From NCBI GenBank assembly GCA_016789245.1, contig JAEURM010000133.1, positions 1-5,995 of the forward strand: 5,995 nucleotides of DNA, written 5' to 3'. The notes under the pieces are model-generated. The model was not told the origin of the DNA and ran no database searches. It saw nothing but the letters and a program-made list of their open reading frames with translations. This DNA comes from Anaerolineales bacterium. Its GTDB lineage: Bacteria > Chloroflexota > Anaerolineae > Anaerolineales > UBA6663. Shown one piece after another: positions 4,702 through 5,995 of this stretch. How positions within the stretch are numbered: position 1 is the first letter of the stretch; the number at the start of each line of letters is the position of its first letter. Position numbers and translations under genes: made by a program.

Positions 4702-5442
4702 ATGTTGCAATTACTACTAGTAGAAGATAACGCCAAACTGCGCTCCGCCATGAAGGCTGGGCTGGAGGCTACGGGTGAAGTGCACGTTCAGCAGGATTGT
4801 GCCTCCGGCGAGGAAGCGCTGACGGCGGTGTTGGCATTAGAGCCATTGCCTGCCGTGGCGTTGTTTGATGTGCAGTTGGCCGGTGCGCTCAACGGCATTC
4901 AGGCGGCGGTGGCCTTGCGGCGCGAACTGCCGCGCTTCCCCATCGTTTTCTATTCCATTCAAGATGATGATGCGTATTACCGTGAGTTCCGGCAGAGCGG
5001 CATTCTCAGCCATTACGCGTACGTGCGGAAATCCAATTATCTTTTGCCCACTATGATTGTGCCGCTTCTGCGCGATGCGGTGGCCGGGCGCAGTTTTATT
5101 GACCCGGAAATTGAAGCGCGCGTGCAAGCCGTGCGGCATAAAGATGAACAAGACCCGTTTGCCGTGCTGGAGCCGAACGAGCAGGCCGTGGCGCGTTTGT
5201 TGGCGCGTGGCCTGACCAATGAACAAATTGCCGCGCGGCTGGGCTTTCGGGATAAGCGCACCATCAGCCGCGTGAACGGCCAAATTTACGCCGCGTGGGG
5301 CTTAGACGTAAACGCCACCGATGAAAAAGTCGCCCGCACCCGCGCCGCCCTCATCGCCACCACCGGCCACTTAATTGCATGGGATATAGATGGCACAGCA
5401 AAAATTCTCAATGAAAATGAAAAGTGGGTGGAATGGAAATAA
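4702..5442 (+). CDS. NarL/FixJ-type DNA-binding response regulator with C-terminal tail
   Basis: A 246-aa two-component regulator. Residues 1-125 are a receiver domain with a complete phosphorylation site: acidic pair E8-D9 (LLLVEDNAKL), phospho-acceptor D56 (ALFDVQLAG), S85 in the switch position (IVFYSIQ) and K110 (YVRKSNYL). Residues about 155-201 are a LuxR-type helix-turn-helix (LEPNEQAVARLLARGLTNEQIAARLGF), but the recognition region reads DKRTISRVNGQIYAAWGL instead of the usual K-x-V-x-x-H pattern, so its DNA site may be unusual. After the domain come about 45 more residues, ending WDIDGTAKILNENEKWVEWK; most NarL proteins stop near the end of the helix-turn-helix. The ATG at 4702 is supported by the domain starting directly there; an earlier start is not needed. 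It is followed by a repeat and by a probable sensor gene in the same direction, fitting a two-component pair. Target genes are unknown; the divergent membrane gene is a candidate. Confidence 0.9.
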   Translation: MLQLLLVEDNAKLRSAMKAGLEATGEVHVQQDCASGEEALTAVLALEPLPAVALFDVQLAGALNGIQAAVALRRELPRFPIVFYSIQDDDAYYREFRQSGILSHYAYVRKSNYLLPTMIVPLLRDAVAGRSFIDPEIEARVQAVRHKDEQDPFAVLEPNEQAVARLLARGLTNEQIAARLGFRDKRTISRVNGQIYAAWGLDVNATDEKVARTRAALIATTGHLIAWDIDGTAKILNENEKWVEWK

Positions 5443-5448
5443 TAGGCC

Positions 5449-5549
5449 CGTGTCGAAGTGTCAAAGCATCCGATATCGCGTGTCGAGTGTCCTCCGCCCT
5501 TCGATAAAGCTCAGGGCAAGCTACGACTGACACCCGCCACTTCGACACG
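5449..5549. repeat. 101-bp inverted-repeat element between regulator and sensor genes
   Basis: The outer arms CGTGTCGAAGTG (5449-5460) and CACTTCGACACG (5538-5549) are perfect 12-bp inverted repeats. Inside them GTGTC (5487-5491) pairs with GACAC (5529-5533), and GCCCT (5496-5500) with AGGGC (5513-5517), giving a nested three-level hairpin. An extra CGCGTGTCGA at 5477-5486 is also complementary to 5542-5551, allowing a shifted fold. The core CCTTCGATAAAGCTCAGG (5498-5515) closely matches the core of the element at 3714-3869, though the terminal arms differ. It begins 7 nt after the regulator's stop and ends 12 nt before the next ATG. No T-run follows, so it is not a standard terminator, but it could act as an mRNA processing or stabilising structure. 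Confidence 0.75.
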
Positions 5550-5561
5550 CGACACTTAGGT

Positions 5562-5995
5562 ATGACGAGTAATTTCCTCCTCAATTGGTTTGTTCTCGCG
5601 CTCTCGCTGTTCAACGTGAGCCTGATGCTGTGGCTGGCGCTGACGGTGTGGCTAAACGCCGCGCGGCGCACGTTGGGCGTGTGGGTGACAAGCGTGAGTT
5701 TGCTGGTGGGGGCCGCTTTTTTTGTGAGCCACACGCTGATTGTGGGTGAGCCGCTGAGCGTGCGTCCGGGGATTGATGTGTGGTGGCAGGCCGGTTTGCT
5801 GGCCGTGCTGGTATTGCCGTTTGCTTGGTACGGCATCACACTCTGGCACACCGGCTTTTGGAACAGCGAACCTTCAGATTTGCGCGCGCGGCACTTGCCG
5901 TGGCTGGTGCTTTCACTGATTTTGCTCATTCTCATTGGCGTACTCTTGGCCACCGCCAACCCATTGCCCAGCTTTACGCGCGTGATGGAACTAGA
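5562..5995 (+). CDS. Membrane sensor protein, N-terminal part (probable histidine kinase partner), truncated by window
   Basis: The first 144 codons of a gene running off the right edge, beginning MTSNFLLNWFVLALSLFN. Four hydrophobic helices are predicted at about 7-31, 38-57, 73-96 and 113-131. They are joined by loops LNAARRTLGVW (31-41), GEPLSVRPGIDVWW (62-75) and HTGFWNSEPSDLRARHLPW (96-114). I associate this kind of N-terminus (NWF-x-LALSLFN followed by LTVWLNAARRT) with multi-helix sensor modules of Chloroflexota signalling proteins that continue into GAF or histidine kinase domains; that part is not in the window, so kinase identity is inferred from this memory and from the response regulator directly upstream. 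The ATG at 5562 is the first start after the repeat element; TTAGG immediately before it is too close to be a good ribosome site. An alternative is a plain membrane protein without a kinase domain. Confidence 0.7.
   Translation, partial: MTSNFLLNWFVLALSLFNVSLMLWLALTVWLNAARRTLGVWVTSVSLLVGAAFFVSHTLIVGEPLSVRPGIDVWWQAGLLAVLVLPFAWYGITLWHTGFWNSEPSDLRARHLPWLVLSLILLILIGVLLATANPLPSFTRVMEL

Noticed and set aside
4837..5283. 148-aa minus-strand ORF opposite the response regulator
   Set aside because: Antisense of a confidently identified receiver and helix-turn-helix protein; a high-GC shadow.
5408..5959. 183-aa minus-strand ORF opposite the sensor gene
   Set aside because: It runs through the repeat and the sensor coding region, is Ser/Thr/Arg-rich and lacks any domain. 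The plus-strand frame gives well-formed transmembrane helices.

Overview
This 5,995-base window looks like ordinary chromosome of an uncultured-type bacterium, most probably a member of the Chloroflexota (Anaerolineae-like). I infer this from moderate-to-high GC coding sequence, dense runs of small membrane proteins of a kind I associate with that phylum, a NarL-type response regulator with an unusual C-terminal tail beside a membrane sensor, and intergenic repeats with a CCTTCGACAAGCTCAGG-type core. The phylum call comes from memory of sequence style, not from a search.

Layout. Bases 1-4597 are read leftwards (minus strand). In transcription order they hold: a 204-aa five-helix membrane protein (4597-3983); an overlapping 55-aa membrane microprotein (3990-3823); a 156-bp inverted-repeat element (3714-3869); a VanZ-like membrane protein (3696-3220); a 74-aa two-helix protein (3223-2999); a 123-aa four-helix protein (3002-2631); a 476-aa B12-binding-type radical SAM enzyme (2616-1186); a 116-aa four-helix protein (1132-782); a small exported, probably lipid-anchored protein (775-386); and a partial three-helix membrane protein running off the left edge (389-<1). 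Three junctions are 4-nt ATGA overlaps and one is an 8-nt overlap. The remaining gaps are 6, 14 and 53 nt, so 3696 to 1 is probably one transcription unit. Bases 4702-5995 are read rightwards: a complete NarL/FixJ-type response regulator, a second inverted-repeat element (5449-5549), and the membrane N-terminus of what is probably its sensor kinase, cut by the right edge.

How the genes may work together. The radical SAM enzyme is the only predicted soluble catalyst in a leftward block where eight other genes encode membrane or exported proteins. A role in modifying a lipid or another membrane component is a reasonable hypothesis, but nothing in the sequence identifies a substrate. The 104-bp gap between the divergent 204-aa membrane gene and the regulator holds a perfect 14-bp palindrome that could be an operator. 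The two repeat elements share a core. One appears to have replaced the end of the microprotein gene and may carry a promoter for the genes behind it; the other sits between the regulator and the putative sensor. No rRNA, tRNA, CRISPR array, transposase gene or convincing intrinsic terminator was seen. There is no gene-free stretch longer than 300 bases.
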